In this document: in pieces, positions 31,709-41,146 of the stretch | How positions within the stretch are numbered: position 1 is the first letter of the stretch | Layout of the letters: the number at the start of each line of letters is the position of its first letter | Assembly: GCF_004004565.1 (NCBI RefSeq) | Contig: NZ_SACM01000001.1 | Coordinates: 806,001 to 870,000, forward strand | Direction: 5' to 3' | Length of the DNA: 64,000 nt | From: Inhella crocodyli | GTDB lineage: Bacteria; Pseudomonadota; Gammaproteobacteria; Burkholderiales; Burkholderiaceae_C | The notes under the pieces: generated by a model | What the model saw: only the letters and a program-made list of their open reading frames with translations | Databases searched by the model: none | What the model was told of the DNA's origin: nothing | Translations under genes and position numbers: made by a program

Positions 31709-32811
31709 AAACCGTCCGACGCTTGCTCTACCGTGACGTCGTGGTCACGGTCATGTTCGTGGCGCTGGCGTTCATGGCGCTGTTCTTCTTCATCGGCTTC
31801 GTGGAAGAGTTGGAGCGCTTGCGCCAAGGCGCTGGGCCCGCGCGCGCGGCGGCCCTGGCGCTGCTGGACTTGCCAGGGCAGTTCTACGAGGTCTTCCCGA
31901 TTGCGGTGCTGATCGGCACGATCATTTCTCTGGCGCGCATGGCGCAATCCAGCGAGTTCACGATTCTCCGAACCGGTGGCCTCGGGCCGGGCCGCGCGCT
32001 GGGCCTGCTGAGCCTCCTGGCCGCAGGGTTTGCGGTGCTCACGTTTGTGGCGGGCGATTGGCTGGCGCCGGCGGCCGATCAATGGGGCCAGCGCTTGCGT
32101 GCCAGCGGCAACCAGGGCCTCCTTCAGCAAGCCGGTGGCGCGTGGCTGAAGGACCGCCAGCCCCAAAGCGACGGCACCGAGCGGCTCTACACCGTGAGCG
32201 TGGCAGGCGCCAGCTTGGATGGGCAATTGGAGCGGGTCCGCGTGTTTGCCTTCGACGACCAAAACCGGCTCTTGGAGCGCTGGGAGGCGCCGAAGGCGCT
32301 GGTCGATGGCAACGGGGCTTGGGTGCTCTTGGACGTTCGGCGCCTGCGCTGGCCCAATGCCATCCAAACGCCAGACGTACTGGAGGAGCACCTGCCCCTG
32401 CTGAATTGGCAAAGCCGCTTGACGCGCAGCGTGGTGTCGGCGGCACTGCTCAAGGCGAGCGACATGTCAACGGCCGAACTGTTCACGTACACCCGCCACC
32501 TGTCGGCGCAAGAGCAATCGGCGCAACGCTACGAGATTCAGTTCTGGCGCAAGGCCTTGTACCCCTTGGCATGTTTCGTGATGGTGGCCCTGGCCCTCCC
32601 GTTCGCGTACCTCCACGCCCGCGCCGGTGGCATCAGTGCCAAGGTCTTTGGCGGCATCATGCTGGGCATCAGCTTCGTGCTGTTGAACAACTTGGCAGGC
32701 CACGTGGGCTTGCTCAAGAACTGGACCCCCTGGGCGGTGGCCGCCGCCCCGAGCCTTTTGTACTTGGCCTTGTCCATGAGCGCCTTCACCTGGCTGGTAC
32801 GTTACCGATGA
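31705..32811 (+). CDS. lptG: LPS export permease LptG
   Basis: The second permease subunit of LptB2FG. The 368-aa product begins at a GTG overlapping the lptF stop (GTGA) and has the same six-helix plus jellyroll layout. A KTVRRLLYRDVVVTVMFVALAF start and KLFGGI-like KVFGGIMLGISFVLLNNL in the C-terminal half are typical. Its own stop overlaps the cbiX ATG by 4 nt. Confidence 0.95.
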   Translation: MKTVRRLLYRDVVVTVMFVALAFMALFFFIGFVEELERLRQGAGPARAAALALLDLPGQFYEVFPIAVLIGTIISLARMAQSSEFTILRTGGLGPGRALGLLSLLAAGFAVLTFVAGDWLAPAADQWGQRLRASGNQGLLQQAGGAWLKDRQPQSDGTERLYTVSVAGASLDGQLERVRVFAFDDQNRLLERWEAPKALVDGNGAWVLLDVRRLRWPNAIQTPDVLEEHLPLLNWQSRLTRSVVSAALLKASDMSTAELFTYTRHLSAQEQSAQRYEIQFWRKALYPLACFVMVALALPFAYLHARAGGISAKVFGGIMLGISFVLLNNLAGHVGLLKNWTPWAVAAAPSLLYLALSMSAFTWLVRYR

Positions 32812-33185
32812 GCCGCGCCCTGATCCTGCTGGCGCACGGGGCGCGCAACCCGGCCTGGGCCGCGCCGTTCGAGGCCGTCGTCGAGCGCATTCGCGCCGTG
32901 CAGCCAGCCTTGACCGTGCGTCTCGCGTTTTTGGAGTTGATGCCCCCTGACTTGACGACGGTGCTCCACGAACTGGCGGAAGCCGGGACGACCGACATCG
33001 AAGTGATGCCGATGTTTTTGGGTGGCGCCGGCCACGTGCTGCGGGACGTGCCCCCCATCTTGGAGGCTGTGCAAGCCGAACGGGACCTTCGCATCCACAT
33101 GCACCCCGCGCTCGGCCAGTGGGCCGGCATGGTGGAGGCGATGGCGGCAGTCTGCTTGTCCGTGCTTCAGGGACCACGCCCATGA
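32808..33185 (+). CDS. CbiX/SirB-type sirohydrochlorin chelatase
   Basis: A small 125-aa single-domain chelatase that would insert iron (or cobalt/nickel) into sirohydrochlorin, giving sirohaem for sulfite and nitrite reductases. The metal-site histidines are at His10 in LLAHGARNP and His76 in LGGAGHVLRD, as in short CbiX proteins. Both its ends overlap neighbours by 4 nt (lptG before, cysB after). Placement next to cysB fits a role in sulfur assimilation. Confidence 0.9.
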   Translation: MSRALILLAHGARNPAWAAPFEAVVERIRAVQPALTVRLAFLELMPPDLTTVLHELAEAGTTDIEVMPMFLGGAGHVLRDVPPILEAVQAERDLRIHMHPALGQWAGMVEAMAAVCLSVLQGPRP

Positions 33186-34126
33186 ACCTGCAGCAGTTTC
33201 GCTACGTGGCCGAGGCTGCCCGCCGCGGGTTGAACTTGACCGAAACCGCCAAGGCCTTGCACACGTCGCAGCCGGGGGTGTCCAAGGCCATCCTGGAGTT
33301 GGAAGAAGAACTGGGCATCGACATCTTCTCCCGCCACGGCAAGCGCCTGCGGCGCATCACCGACCCGGGTCAGCAAGTGCTCAAGAGCATCGACCTGATC
33401 CTGCGCGAGGTGGCCAATCTGAAACGGATCGGCGAAGAGTTTTCCCGCCAAGACTCGGGTCAGTTGTCCATCGCCACCACACATACCCAAGCCCGCTACG
33501 TGCTGCCGGGCCCGTTGGCGCAACTTCGAAAACAGTTTCCCAAGCTGCAAGTCAGCTTGCACCAGGGCAACCCGAAGCAGGTCGCGCAGATGGTGCTGGA
33601 AGAGGCCGCCGTGATTGGGCTGGCCACCGAATCGCTGGACGAGTTCGAAGACTTGGTGTCGCTGCCCTGGTACGAGTGGCAGCACGTGGCGGTGATGCCC
33701 ATCGACCACCTGCTGGCGTCCTCGGAATCCCTGACGCTTGCCCAGTTGGCCGAGCACCCTTTGATCAGCTACCACCCCGCCTTCACGGGACGAACACGCA
33801 TCGACCGGGCGTTTGCCGCTCGGCAACTGGTCCCCAACGTGGTCTTGGAGGCCATCGACGCCGACGTCATCAAGACGTACGTGCGCGCGGGCTTCGGCGT
33901 GGGCCTTGTGGCTGAAATGGCCGTGCGCGACGAGGGCTTGACGCCCGACCTGGTTGCCCGGCCCGTGGGCCACCTTTTCGGCCAGAACGTGGCCCGCGTC
34001 GCATTCAAACGAGGCGTTTACCTGCGCAACCACGTGCTGGCCTTCGCCAGCTTGCTGTCCGACCGACTCAGCGCACCTCTGCTGCAGCGCGCCTTGGGGG
34101 GCGGCACCGTGAACTACGAGCTCTGA
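33182..34126 (+). CDS. cysB: LysR-family regulator CysB
   Basis: An activator of sulfate uptake and cysteine synthesis genes that senses N-acetylserine or related signals. The 314-aa protein has the CysB-type winged helix (MNLQQFRYVAEAARRGLNLTETA, SQPGVSKAILELEEELGIDIF) and the CysB/Cbl co-inducer domain beginning IATTHTQARYVLP. The start is the ATG at 33182 overlapping the cbiX stop. Being translated from the lptFG message is atypical for a regulator and may be supplemented by an internal promoter. It converges on the next gene with 6 bp between stops. Confidence 0.93.
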   Translation: MNLQQFRYVAEAARRGLNLTETAKALHTSQPGVSKAILELEEELGIDIFSRHGKRLRRITDPGQQVLKSIDLILREVANLKRIGEEFSRQDSGQLSIATTHTQARYVLPGPLAQLRKQFPKLQVSLHQGNPKQVAQMVLEEAAVIGLATESLDEFEDLVSLPWYEWQHVAVMPIDHLLASSESLTLAQLAEHPLISYHPAFTGRTRIDRAFAARQLVPNVVLEAIDADVIKTYVRAGFGVGLVAEMAVRDEGLTPDLVARPVGHLFGQNVARVAFKRGVYLRNHVLAFASLLSDRLSAPLLQRALGGGTVNYEL

Positions 34127-34132
34127 CCCCAC

Positions 34133-34879
34133 TCACGCGCCAGAACCTGGCGCAGGCGGGGTGGACGATGGGAAGGTCGACGTATCGGTCGGGGCCCACA
34201 CAGGCTCTGTCACCCGCTTGTTCAACGAGAGGGCCTCGCGGGCTGCCACCTCGGCCACGCGCATCAAACCTTGCAGTTGGGTCAGGTCGATCTCGGGCAT
34301 TTGGTGTCTCAAGTAGAGGTTGCCCCGCTGCGTCAGCATGACAAAGGGGTGCCCCGCCGGCACAAGGTCCTGGCTCGCCAGCGACAGCACATCGGTCAGG
34401 GCGCCTGCAAGCCATTCCTGGATCATCTCTGGAGACGCCCCCAAAGCACCAAAGCGCTGCTTGACCACCTTGCCCGACCACTGCTCCAAGCGCGGGAACA
34501 TCACCAGCCAGCGCATTTCCTCGGGCGTGTCGGTGTCGATTCGCGTCTGCAGGGTGTCCGTGTAGGCCTCGAACACTTGGCCTTCCAGTCGGTCCATCAA
34601 GCTGCGCTCGATGACCATGACCTGCAGGTCGGATTTCAGCTTCAGGTCCCACCGCATGCGCAGTTCAGCGCCCTGCACGTAGTCGCGCTGAGGCGGGCCC
34701 CACTCGATGAGCAGGGGCCCCAAGTGGTTCTGTGGCTCCACGATGCTGCAGCCGTCGCCAGCCTCGTCGTCTTCCAGCGTGAACTGGGCCCCGCGCTTGG
34801 CGGCCCAGTCGGCCACCGGTTTCCACTGCGAAGCGCTGGTCCGCAGCTTCATCCAATGCTTGACCTGTTTGAGTACCAT
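34133..34879 (-). CDS. conserved-looking protein of unknown function
   Basis: A 248-aa soluble protein that I cannot assign. It starts MVLKQVKHWMKL and has a mixed alpha/beta body with RAEL-, WDLKLKSDLQVMVIERSLMDRLE and RWLVMFPRLEQW segments. A Pro/Ser/Thr-rich tail (TSTFPSSTPPAPGSGA) ends it. No signal peptide, metal motif or nucleotide-binding motif is evident. The start is placed at ATG 34879 because the frame upstream lies inside the divergent GST gene; only 27 bp separate the two starts. Confidence 0.75.
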   Translation of the reverse strand: MVLKQVKHWMKLRTSASQWKPVADWAAKRGAQFTLEDDEAGDGCSIVEPQNHLGPLLIEWGPPQRDYVQGAELRMRWDLKLKSDLQVMVIERSLMDRLEGQVFEAYTDTLQTRIDTDTPEEMRWLVMFPRLEQWSGKVVKQRFGALGASPEMIQEWLAGALTDVLSLASQDLVPAGHPFVMLTQRGNLYLRHQMPEIDLTQLQGLMRVAEVAAREALSLNKRVTEPVWAPTDTSTFPSSTPPAPGSGA

Positions 34880-34906
34880 GAGGTTGCAACGCCATCGGAG
34901 ACCGAG

Positions 34907-35599
34907 ATGATCGAAGTCTATTCGTGGGGCACCCCCAATGGGCACAAAGTGCACATCATGTTGGAGGAGTGCGGCTTGCCCTACCGCGTGCACCCCGTGG
35001 ACATCGGACGCGGCGAACAGTTCGACCCAGCCTTCCTGCGCATCAGCCCGAACAACAAGATTCCGGCCATCGTGGATCCGGAAGGCCCCGATGGACAACC
35101 GCTGTCCCTGTTTGAGTCTGGGGCCATCCTGCTGTACCTAGCCGGCAAGACGGGGCGCTTCTTGCCCGACTCCGTTCCCGACAAGTACGAGGTGCTGCAG
35201 TGGCTGATGTTCCAGGTGGGGAGCATCGGCCCCATGCTTGGGCAGGCCCACCACTTCCGGATGTACGCCACGGAGAAGTTGCCTTACGCCATCGATCGTT
35301 ACAGCAACGAAGCCAAGCGCCTGTACGGGGTGATGAACAAGCGCCTGGGGCACAGCCCCTACCTGGGCGGCAAGGCCTACAGCATCGCGGACATGGCGGT
35401 GTGGCCCTGGCTGCGCAGTTGGCGGCAACAGGGCGTCGACATGAACGACTACCCGCACCTCAAAGGCTGGTTCGATGAACTCGACAAGCGACCCGCCGTG
35501 CAGCGCGGGGTGCATGTGTTGTCCGACCAGTGGCGAGGCCTCACCGACGAGCGCGCCCGGCAAGCGCTCTTCGGCGCCGAGCAGTACGCGCGCAAGTAG
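34907..35599 (+). CDS. glutathione S-transferase (YfcG/YghU-like)
   Basis: A 230-aa cytosolic enzyme with the N-terminal thioredoxin-like GST domain (IEVYSWGTPNGHKVHIMLEECGLPY; NKIPAIVDPEG; LFESGAILLYLA) and an all-helical C-terminal domain (SIADMAVWPWLRSW). The TPNGHK stretch resembles the Nu-class proteins YfcG/YghU, which have disulfide-bond reductase activity. It ends 10 bp before tRNA-Arg, which is on the opposite strand. Confidence 0.92.
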   Translation: MIEVYSWGTPNGHKVHIMLEECGLPYRVHPVDIGRGEQFDPAFLRISPNNKIPAIVDPEGPDGQPLSLFESGAILLYLAGKTGRFLPDSVPDKYEVLQWLMFQVGSIGPMLGQAHHFRMYATEKLPYAIDRYSNEAKRLYGVMNKRLGHSPYLGGKAYSIADMAVWPWLRSWRQQGVDMNDYPHLKGWFDELDKRPAVQRGVHVLSDQWRGLTDERARQALFGAEQYARK

Positions 35600-35609
35600 C
35601 CGAAGCGGT

Positions 35610-35686
35610 TGGCCCGGCGGGAGGGACTCGAACCCCCGACCTGCGGCTTAGAAGGCCGCTGCTCTATCCAGTTGAGCTACCGCCAG
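35610..35686 (-). tRNA. tRNA-Arg (UCU)
   Basis: A 77-nt cloverleaf on the minus strand. The acceptor CTGGCGG pairs with CCGCCGG (one G-T). The D arm is GCTC/GAGC, the anticodon stem GCGGC/GCCGC has loop CTTCTAA (anticodon TCT), and the T arm is GGGGG-TTCGAGT-CCCTC. The discriminator is G and CCA is encoded. Confidence 0.97.
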
Positions 35687-35694
35687 CCGAGCTA

Positions 35695-35724
35695 ACTCAG
35701 GGCCCCATCCAAGCAGCCCTGAGT
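35695..35724. repeat. inverted repeat between the OPT gene and tRNA-Arg
   Basis: ACTCAGGGC (35695-35703) pairs with GCCCTGAGT (35716-35724) over a 12-nt loop. It lies 14 bp after the OPT transporter stop. There is no T-run on the minus side, so it may be a weak terminator or a processing/stability hairpin. Confidence 0.5.
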
Positions 35725-35738
35725 CATTGTGGCGCCAC

Positions 35739-37718
35739 TTAGGCGAGTGCGACGTTCAAGATGGCGTTGCCGATGCCCATCAAGGCGGCACCAGCGATCA
35801 GACCGGCGCAAATCGGCTCCAGTCCGTCGACCCAGATTCGGTGTCCCTTGGTGCCTGCCGTCTTGTGCTTGCGGCCCATGAACCAGAACAACAGTGCACC
35901 CACCCACATGGTGAAGGTGTACTCGGGCGGCAGCACCACACCCAGACCAATGGCCACGGCCGAGATGCCAAACTTGCCCTTGAATTTGACCCGGAGCAGT
36001 TCAATCACGATGGCCGCGATGGCAGCCGCGATCATGCTGATGAGTGCCGATGCCGGCAGCTTGGACAGTCCGTTGGCGATCAGGTCGGCCACGCCCTTCC
36101 ATTGCAAGGCGGCCGGCATCGCGAACTGGTCGGTGAAGATGGTCGCGGTGCTGCGCAGGCCTTGACTGTCGGCTGGCAAGAAGAGCAAGAAGAACAGAGG
36201 CACGCAGCACGCGATGCCGGCAACATTGCCAATCACATGGCCGATGGCTTGGTGACGAGGCTTGCCGCCGAGCATGTAGCCCGGCTTGATGTCCGACAAC
36301 AAGTGCGCCGTGTTGCTGGCGATTTCCGAGGTCATCGCGGCCGGTAGCAGGTTGCTGGCCGGGTTGGCGCGGTCGATGGCCCCCATCGTGAACTGCGTGA
36401 TCTTGGCCATCGAGCCCGTGGGCACCCAAGAGGTCAGGGCCACGGAGTTGGTGCCAATGATCGTCAAAACGAAGATCAGCGGCAGCGACACCAAGGCGAT
36501 CCAGAAGGGGACGCCGAAGAAGGCATGGGTCACCCATGCGCCGAGCAAACTGGTCACCGGTACGCCGATGTAGCTCACCCAAAGCGGCACTTCGATGTGC
36601 TTGAGCACATCGACACCATCGGCGGATTTCTTGGCCCCGCGCTTGAAGATGCCCTTGAAGATTTCCGGCTTGGCAATCAAGCCGACCAGCGCCCCCACCA
36701 CCATCATGGTGACACCCCACCAGAGCGACCATTGGTTGACGATTTCAGAGCGATTGATGGGGATCACGGTACCGTCGGCTGCCGTTCGCGGCACGATGTC
36801 TCCCAGTTGGATCATCAAAGGCGCCAGCACCCCAAAGTTGATGACGGCGCCGATCAGGCAGCTCGTTGCCACGGCAATGCCCATCAAGCCGCCGACGCCA
36901 ATCATGGCAACGTCCAGCGTCAAACGCAGACCCAACTGACGAACGTCGGTACCCAAGATGGTGGGGATCAGACCATCGGCCTTGGCGGCCCAAATGTAGT
37001 AGTACTCGTCCAGTCGCTCGCGGAAGTGCCACACCTGCTTGACTCCGGCCCACTGGTCCAACATCAGCACCTTGAACTGAATCAGCTTCATCCAACCCGT
37101 GCTGACCAGCGCTTGGTAGACAGCCGCCCCACCCGCAACGTAGCCGAGCAGCCGTGCCTTGAACATGCCCTCGCCAGCGTTGCCGTTGTAGAGCGAATCA
37201 AGCACCACGCCGCAAGCGCGCCCTTCAGGGAATGGGGCTTGGTCGTCGTTGATGAACTTGCGCTTCAACGGGAAGGCCAGCATCACGCCGATCAGCGACA
37301 CCACAAACAGCCAAATCATCAACTGCCACCAGGGAATGATGACGCCCGTGACCACCATCACTGCCGCCAAGCTGGAGTACAGCGGGCTGACGACGTAACC
37401 CGAAGCTGTGGCAATGGACTGCGTGCAGTTGTTTTCCAGGATGGTGAAGTCCTTGACCACGCCACTGTTGGCCAGGGCCCGGAACAGCGCGAAGGCCAGG
37501 ATCACAGAGGTCAAGCCGACCCCCACGCCAATGCCAGTCTTGGCACCGATGTACAGACCGGTGGCCGACAGAACGCCCCCCAGCAAGAATCCGGTCAAGG
37601 CCGAGCGCAAGGTGAGTTGCGCCATGTCGCCTCGGTAAACGTTCTCCAACCACCAGCGGTCTTTCTGCTCGCGGGTCCAGGTGGCGACTTGTTCGTCGGT
37701 CAGGTTCAAGAGGGCCAT
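35739..37718 (-). CDS. OPT-family oligopeptide transporter
   Basis: A 659-aa inner-membrane protein with about 14-16 hydrophobic segments, of the bacterial oligopeptide transporter (OPT) family. Family features include the NCTQSIATASGYV segment after the first helices, AFPLKRKFINDDQAPFPEGRACG and the late SDIKPGYMLGGKPRHQAIGHVIGNVAG. OPT members carry peptides or metal chelates by proton coupling; the substrate here is unknown. ATG 37718 is supported by GAGG 6 nt upstream. It is bracketed by tRNA-Arg and tRNA-Pro, both on the same strand. Confidence 0.93.
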   Translation of the reverse strand: MALLNLTDEQVATWTREQKDRWWLENVYRGDMAQLTLRSALTGFLLGGVLSATGLYIGAKTGIGVGVGLTSVILAFALFRALANSGVVKDFTILENNCTQSIATASGYVVSPLYSSLAAVMVVTGVIIPWWQLMIWLFVVSLIGVMLAFPLKRKFINDDQAPFPEGRACGVVLDSLYNGNAGEGMFKARLLGYVAGGAAVYQALVSTGWMKLIQFKVLMLDQWAGVKQVWHFRERLDEYYYIWAAKADGLIPTILGTDVRQLGLRLTLDVAMIGVGGLMGIAVATSCLIGAVINFGVLAPLMIQLGDIVPRTAADGTVIPINRSEIVNQWSLWWGVTMMVVGALVGLIAKPEIFKGIFKRGAKKSADGVDVLKHIEVPLWVSYIGVPVTSLLGAWVTHAFFGVPFWIALVSLPLIFVLTIIGTNSVALTSWVPTGSMAKITQFTMGAIDRANPASNLLPAAMTSEIASNTAHLLSDIKPGYMLGGKPRHQAIGHVIGNVAGIACCVPLFFLLFLPADSQGLRSTATIFTDQFAMPAALQWKGVADLIANGLSKLPASALISMIAAAIAAIVIELLRVKFKGKFGISAVAIGLGVVLPPEYTFTMWVGALLFWFMGRKHKTAGTKGHRIWVDGLEPICAGLIAGAALMGIGNAILNVALA

Positions 37719-37760
37719 GCCATCCTCGTACTGGGGTAAACGCTGATATTTCTGGGCCCT

Positions 37761-37792
37761 GAAATGCAAAACGAGGACCTTGTGGGTCCTCG
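37761..37792 (-). terminator. intrinsic terminator after tRNA-Pro
   Basis: On the minus strand, CGAGGACC-CACAA-GGTCCTCG is followed by TTTTGCATTT, 35 nt beyond the tRNA-Pro 3' end. A possible OPT promoter (TTTGCA, 16 bp, TATCAG) overlaps its T-rich tail. Confidence 0.85.
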
Positions 37793-37826
37793 CGCAGGGG
37801 CCGAAACGGCAAGTTCAACGGTGAAT

Positions 37827-37903
<77 letters not shown>

Positions 37904-37921
37904 ACAACCAAGCCCGCCATT

Positions 37922-40900
37922 CTAGTCGGCCTCGTGCACCCGACCATCGGCGCTGATGAAGGCTCCCCGAACAAGCTCGCCGGGCTGCATGGCCGCCACC
38001 GCGGCGAGGTAGGTCTTCATCTGCACCAAGTACGCGGGCTGCCGCAAGGGCTGCAGGTTCAGCTTGTAGTCCAAAACCCACCAAGTGGCCGGTCGACCGC
38101 CTTGCGCCGGAAGCTTCACCAACCGGTCCAGCCGAAGGTCCTTGCCTTCGTGCACCACGGCCACCTCGTTGCCCGACCACGCGAGGGGCTCGGCACCCAG
38201 GAAGGCGCGCGCGTGCGGGCTGTCCAGCACGGCATCGGTGGCGCGCGCCAGCGCCATCGCCCCTGCGCCGTCCAAGGCATACATCTGGCTGGCGGCAGCG
38301 CACCACGCGGCGCGCTCATCGCGCGCACCGGGGCGTGTGGCCCACTCCAGAACCCGGTGCCAAGCCTCGCCGAGCGTGGCCGCGCGAGGGTCTGCGGCCT
38401 CGTCGGTCACGACAGGCTCAGGGCGAGGCGCAGCATGCCATTCGGGCAGTCGCCAGACCGTTGTCGCCACGGGCGCCTGTGGCGATACAAGACGCGCCGC
38501 CGGGTCCGGTTGGGGCCAACTGGGTGCCTGGTCCATGCCCAACAACTGCCACCAGCTGGTGGCGTTGGCGCTGCGCGACCACCGGGTTCGGCTGACGATC
38601 AAGCGATGGCGCGCCCGGGTCAAGGCCACGTACAAGCCATTGAGTTCCTCGCGCTTCCGCTGTTCACGCTCGTCGTCCATCAAGCCTTGCAGCAGCGGCG
38701 GCGGCCTCGCCTCGCTGGCGACGAAGGCCACCCGTCGGGGCTTCGCGCTGTCGACGGGCCAATCGATCAGCAGGGTTTGCGATTGCGCCTTGGGCGGTGG
38801 GGCATCGGCGTCCAGCAAGACAACGGTGTCGGCTTCCAGGCCCTTGGCGCCATGCACGGTCAGCAGGCGCACCCCTCGCCCGCCCAATGGCGGCTGCCAG
38901 AGGGGGTCTCGCTCTCGCAGGGCACGGACAAAACCGTACAGGCTCCAGAAGCGCCCGGCTTGGAGGTTCAGCGCAAGGGTCAAAAGGGCCTGCACCGCCG
39001 CCCACTGCGATTCGGCTTGGCTGGCCGGCAGGCACGCGGCCAACCGAGCCTCCACATCGGCCTCCCGAACAATGCCGACAAGGGCCTCGAACGGCGGTGC
39101 ATCTCGCCACGTTGTCCGCCAGGCGCACCAGAGTTGGGCCGCTCGCGCCAAGGCCGGCGAGCCGGCCTCGTCCAGCGTCACCAGGGTGTCGGACCACGCC
39201 CGTCCTTCGGCCGCGTCGCACAGGGTCAGCAAATCTTCACTGGTCACGCCGAAGATCGCGCTGCGCAGTGCACAGGCCAAGGCCAAGTCATGGTCGGGTG
39301 AGGCCAATGCGTCCAAAACGCTCACCAAGTCCCGCACGATGGGCACTTCGAGCAAAGGCTGCTCCTCATTGGCCTCGGTGGGGATGCCACGCAATCGCAG
39401 GGCCTCGGCCAACAGCAACAGACCGCTTCGTTTGCGGGCCAGCACCATCAGCGACGAGGGCGATGCCCCCTCCTCGACCAACAGGCGCGTGACCGCGGCG
39501 GCCACCCGCTCGGCCTCGGGCTGCCGCCGGGCGAGTTCGGGCTCGCGGCGGGCCTGCGTCAGGCTCGGTCGCCAACCCTCTTCCGCCGCCCCTTCACCGC
39601 CGCCTGCCGCTGGGGCATCCGGTTCGTCCAGGGCCCAGACGCCGGCCCAGGTGGGTTGCTCCTCAGGCCCGGTGTGGGCGCGAAAGCCGCGGTAGGCCTG
39701 TGCCGCACTCAAGCGCGCAAAGCAACGATTCACCGTCTCCCGGACGGCGGGGCCATTGCGGCGCGTGTGGTCGCAGTCCAGCAAATGCCCTTGAAGGCCC
39801 TGCGCGACGAAGCGTTGGGCCTCCAGAAAGACCCTCGGCTCGGCGCGCCGGAAGCGGTAAATGCTTTGTTTGGGATCGCCCACCAAGAACACCGAAGGGG
39901 CGCTGGCCCCCGCTCCGCTGTAACTGGACAGCCAACCCGACAGCGCCTGCCATTGCAAGGGACTGGTGTCTTGGAACTCGTCCACCAGCAGCAGGCGCAC
40001 GTGCACATCCAATCGCTGCTGCAACCAAGCTGCGGCATCGTCCTGGGCTAGCAAGGCACAGGCCCCCTGCTCCAAGTCGCTCATGTCCACGAGGCCACGC
40101 TCGCGCTTCAAGTCGGCCCAGGCCCGCAAAAGCGCACCAGCGAGTCGGCCAACGGCCAGGTGGTCCCGCCGCGCCGCCTGCTGACGCCGCGCGGCTTGAA
40201 TCAAGGCCAATTGCTCCACCAGGCTGCTCAGCCCTTCGACCTCGCCCAGCTTTCGGGGCTCGCGCTTCTCCGTGAAGAGCGCTCGCCAGACGGCCTCAAA
40301 GCGCTCGACCGGGTCGCTCAGCGCCAGGGCCTGCTCCAGGGCCGTGGCGGCATCCCTCGCCTTCTTCCCGGCCGATTGCCCCAGGGTCCGCGCCATGCAG
40401 GTCAGTTGTGTGTGCAAGGCTTGCACCAGTTCGGCGCCATCGTCCTCGGCCCGCAATCCCTCCGGAGCAGGCACCGCTTCCCAAAGCGAAGGGCCTGCGC
40501 GCTCGATCTCCACGCGCTTTCCCCAGGCGGCCAAGAGCCATTCATCCAACGCGCGGCGACCATGCCGTGCAGCGACCCCCAGGTAATCGGCCTGCAGGCC
40601 GGGATCGGCGCTCAACGCGGCATGCAGGCGCCGCCACAGCGGCCGCGCCAAGCTGTTTTCGTCGTCGAGCAACTGCAACTCGGGCGACAGACCGAGTTCG
40701 ACCAGCGTGGAGGCCGGCGCCGACCGCAACAACTGGGCGAACCACGCATGAAAGGTCAAGATCGCCACGCCCTGCGGTGCCTGGCGCAAGCGATCGGCCA
40801 GCCCGGGCAGCAATGCCGCCTGCACCTGCGCGATGTCACTGGACACGCCGCGGTCGATCAAGGCCTGCACACGTTGGACTTCGCCGGCGGCGGACAACTC

Positions 40901-41146
40901 GTCCACCAGTACCCCCAGCCGATCTCGCATTTCGGCCGCGGCCTTGCGCGTGAACGTGATGGCCACGATCTGCTCAGGCGGCACGCCGTCGAGCAGCGCC
41001 CGCAGCAGCCGCGACACGAGCATCCAAGTCTTGCCCGCACCCGCACAGGCCTCGACGACCACCGAGCGCGATGGGTCGCAAGCCAGTCGGTAGAACTCGG
41101 CCGCGGGCACGACCCGACCGTCCGCTCGGTAGGCCAAGCCGCTCAT
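37922..41146 (-). CDS. UvrD-family helicase-nuclease, AddA-like
   Basis: A 1074-aa superfamily-1A helicase of the double-strand-break resection complex. The Walker [10 protein letters not shown] is at residues 32-40, [15 protein letters not shown] is motif Ia, [13 protein letters not shown] is motif II and [16 protein letters not shown] is motif [14 protein letters not shown] and [14 protein letters not shown] are the later motifs. The C-terminus holds a RecB-type PD-(D/E)xK nuclease (RLDRLV, VLDYK, QMKTYL). ATG 41146 overlaps the stop of the AddB-like gene, matching the addB-addA order. It ends 18 bp before tRNA-Pro. Confidence 0.92.
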   Translation of the reverse strand: MSGLAYRADGRVVPAAEFYRLACDPSRSVVVEACAGAGKTWMLVSRLLRALLDGVPPEQIVAITFTRKAAAEMRDRLGVLVDELSAAGEVQRVQALIDRGVSSDIAQVQAALLPGLADRLRQAPQGVAILTFHAWFAQLLRSAPASTLVELGLSPELQLLDDENSLARPLWRRLHAALSADPGLQADYLGVAARHGRRALDEWLLAAWGKRVEIERAGPSLWEAVPAPEGLRAEDDGAELVQALHTQLTCMARTLGQSAGKKARDAATALEQALALSDPVERFEAVWRALFTEKREPRKLGEVEGLSSLVEQLALIQAARRQQAARRDHLAVGRLAGALLRAWADLKRERGLVDMSDLEQGACALLAQDDAAAWLQQRLDVHVRLLLVDEFQDTSPLQWQALSGWLSSYSGAGASAPSVFLVGDPKQSIYRFRRAEPRVFLEAQRFVAQGLQGHLLDCDHTRRNGPAVRETVNRCFARLSAAQAYRGFRAHTGPEEQPTWAGVWALDEPDAPAAGGGEGAAEEGWRPSLTQARREPELARRQPEAERVAAAVTRLLVEEGASPSSLMVLARKRSGLLLLAEALRLRGIPTEANEEQPLLEVPIVRDLVSVLDALASPDHDLALACALRSAIFGVTSEDLLTLCDAAEGRAWSDTLVTLDEAGSPALARAAQLWCAWRTTWRDAPPFEALVGIVREADVEARLAACLPASQAESQWAAVQALLTLALNLQAGRFWSLYGFVRALRERDPLWQPPLGGRGVRLLTVHGAKGLEADTVVLLDADAPPPKAQSQTLLIDWPVDSAKPRRVAFVASEARPPPLLQGLMDDEREQRKREELNGLYVALTRARHRLIVSRTRWSRSANATSWWQLLGMDQAPSWPQPDPAARLVSPQAPVATTVWRLPEWHAAPRPEPVVTDEAADPRAATLGEAWHRVLEWATRPGARDERAAWCAAASQMYALDGAGAMALARATDAVLDSPHARAFLGAEPLAWSGNEVAVVHEGKDLRLDRLVKLPAQGGRPATWWVLDYKLNLQPLRQPAYLVQMKTYLAAVAAMQPGELVRGAFISADGRVHEAD

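Noticed and set aside
35690-35738. Inverted repeat near tRNA-Arg as a possible attachment site
   Set aside because: It is not a copy of the tRNA 3' end, no matching direct repeat was found on the far side of the OPT gene, and there is no integrase.
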